Shown: positions 63,555-64,000 of the stretch, piece by piece
Layout: each line of letters begins with the position of its first letter
How positions within the stretch are numbered: position 1 is the stretch's first letter
Source: Streptomyces sp. Ncost-T10-10d
GTDB taxonomy: Bacteria > Actinomycetota > Actinomycetes > Streptomycetales > Streptomycetaceae
Assembly (NCBI RefSeq): GCF_900091955.1
Contig: NZ_FMDF01000073.1
Location: forward strand, 62,001 to 126,000
Reading direction: 5' to 3'
Length of the DNA stretch: 64,000 nucleotides
Notes under the pieces: generated by a model
The model's input: the letters and a program-made list of their open reading frames with translations, nothing else
Databases searched by the model: none
Told to the model about the DNA's origin: nothing
Made by a program: the position numbers and the translations under genes

Positions 63555-64000
63555 TCAACGTTCCACTTTCTCACCCGAGCCCGACGGCTCCCCGTTTTCC
63601 GGATCGGTGTCCGGGGTCGGGTCACTCGGCTGCTCGGGTTCGCCGCCGTTGTCCCCGCCCGCGTTGGCGCGCTTGCGGTGGGTGTACATCCTGATGCCTG
63701 CGAGGACCAGAAGGAGCAGCCCACCGGCGATCACCAGCAGCACGGTCGGGGTGAGCTCGGAGACCTTCACGGTGAAGGTCATTTCTCCGCCGTACGGTGT
63801 GCCGTCCTCGGTGTAGAGCTGTGCGGTCATCTGCACCTGGCCATTGACGTTGGCCGCGGCGTCGAATTTCACGGACTGGCTGTGGCCGCCGGCGATCCGG
63901 ATCGGCTGCTCCGCCACGGCCCCGTCGTCGTTCAGCTTGAGCCGGGTCGCGTTCTCCGACTTGAGCCGGAGGACCAGATGGTCCACGCCCTGCAACAGTC
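63555..64000 (-). CDS. DUF6049-type membrane protein (C-terminal part)
   Basis: The last 148 residues of a protein that continues beyond the window. An outside beta-rich part (QPIRIAGGHSQSVKFDAAANVNG) is followed by one membrane helix (LTPTVLLVIAGGLLLLVLAGI), a basic stop and an acidic tail. The position directly before murJ and the membrane-anchored C-terminus match DUF6049 (Rv3909-like). The function is unknown. Confidence 0.78.
   Translation of the reverse strand, partial: LLQGVDHLVLRLKSENATRLKLNDDGAVAEQPIRIAGGHSQSVKFDAAANVNGQVQMTAQLYTEDGTPYGGEMTFTVKVSELTPTVLLVIAGGLLLLVLAGIRMYTHRKRANAGGDNGGEPEQPSDPTPDTDPENGEPSGSGEKVER

Overview
The window is a stretch of high-G+C actinobacterial chromosome that I assign to a Streptomyces species. 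The reasons are the gene order around dnaA/dnaN, several Streptomyces-type families (DUF5324, DLW-39, class E sortases, a DUF6344-like secreted protein), frequent GTG starts, GTGA start/stop overlaps, and parS sites of the sequence GTTTCACGTGAAAC. It spans the chromosomal replication origin and about 46 kb of one flank. Function names rest on reading the translated sequence and on remembered family motifs; no database search was possible.

Layout from left to right. 1-1127: the start of an HTTM membrane protein and a DUF5819 protein. 1213-4795: a phenylacetyl-CoA epoxidase operon, paaABCDE, behind a TetR-type palindrome. 4837-10911: an acyl-CoA dehydrogenase behind a KstR-type 14-mer, then rhodanese, J-domain and DUF2252 genes, and a membrane protein divergent from a MarR regulator. 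11003-11467: remains of a divergent HxlR/azoreductase-like pair that have lost their 5' ends. 11516-11789: two hairpins, a parS site and tRNA-Leu. 12105-20169: the growth and cell-wall signalling operon fhaA-fhaB-pstP-rodA-pbpA-pknB. 20394-21015: a degraded pair of genes including an Mrr-type nuclease. 21122-25614: a leftward operon with three class E sortases, a pabA/trpG amidotransferase, a 60-residue membrane protein and a DUF881 protein. 25757-35645: crgA, rhomboid, cyclophilin, DUF5324, tRNA-Ala, a helix-turn-helix protein, a second Ser/Thr kinase, two paralogous membrane-anchored surface proteins (one with a VWA domain), DLW-39 and a small secreted protein. 35826-36179: an integrase relic beside tRNA-Ile.

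36250-49018 is the replication block, read leftward: dnaA, oriC, dnaN, gnd, recF, dciA, gyrB, gyrA, DUF3566. To the right of dnaA, read rightward, are rpmH-rnpA-yidD-yidC-jag-rsmG-parA-parB and a GNAT gene. Convergent to these is trxA-trxB-rsmA-sigM, followed by a pseudokinase, murJ and a truncated DUF6049 gene. This order matches the dnaA-murJ neighbourhood known from mycobacteria.

How the genes work together: DnaA boxes in oriC and at the dnaA promoter serve initiation. Four parS sites near the origin plus one far outlier load ParB for segregation by ParA. FhaA, PstP, PknB, RodA, PbpA, the pseudokinase and MurJ form a phospho-regulated peptidoglycan network. A consensus SigR promoter serves thioredoxin reductase. 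I found no CRISPR array, insertion sequence or biosynthetic cluster. The least expected items are the parS site built into a terminator stem, the tandem VWA/non-VWA paralogues, the extra sortase, the second DnaA-box cluster by crgA, and the two deletion scars.
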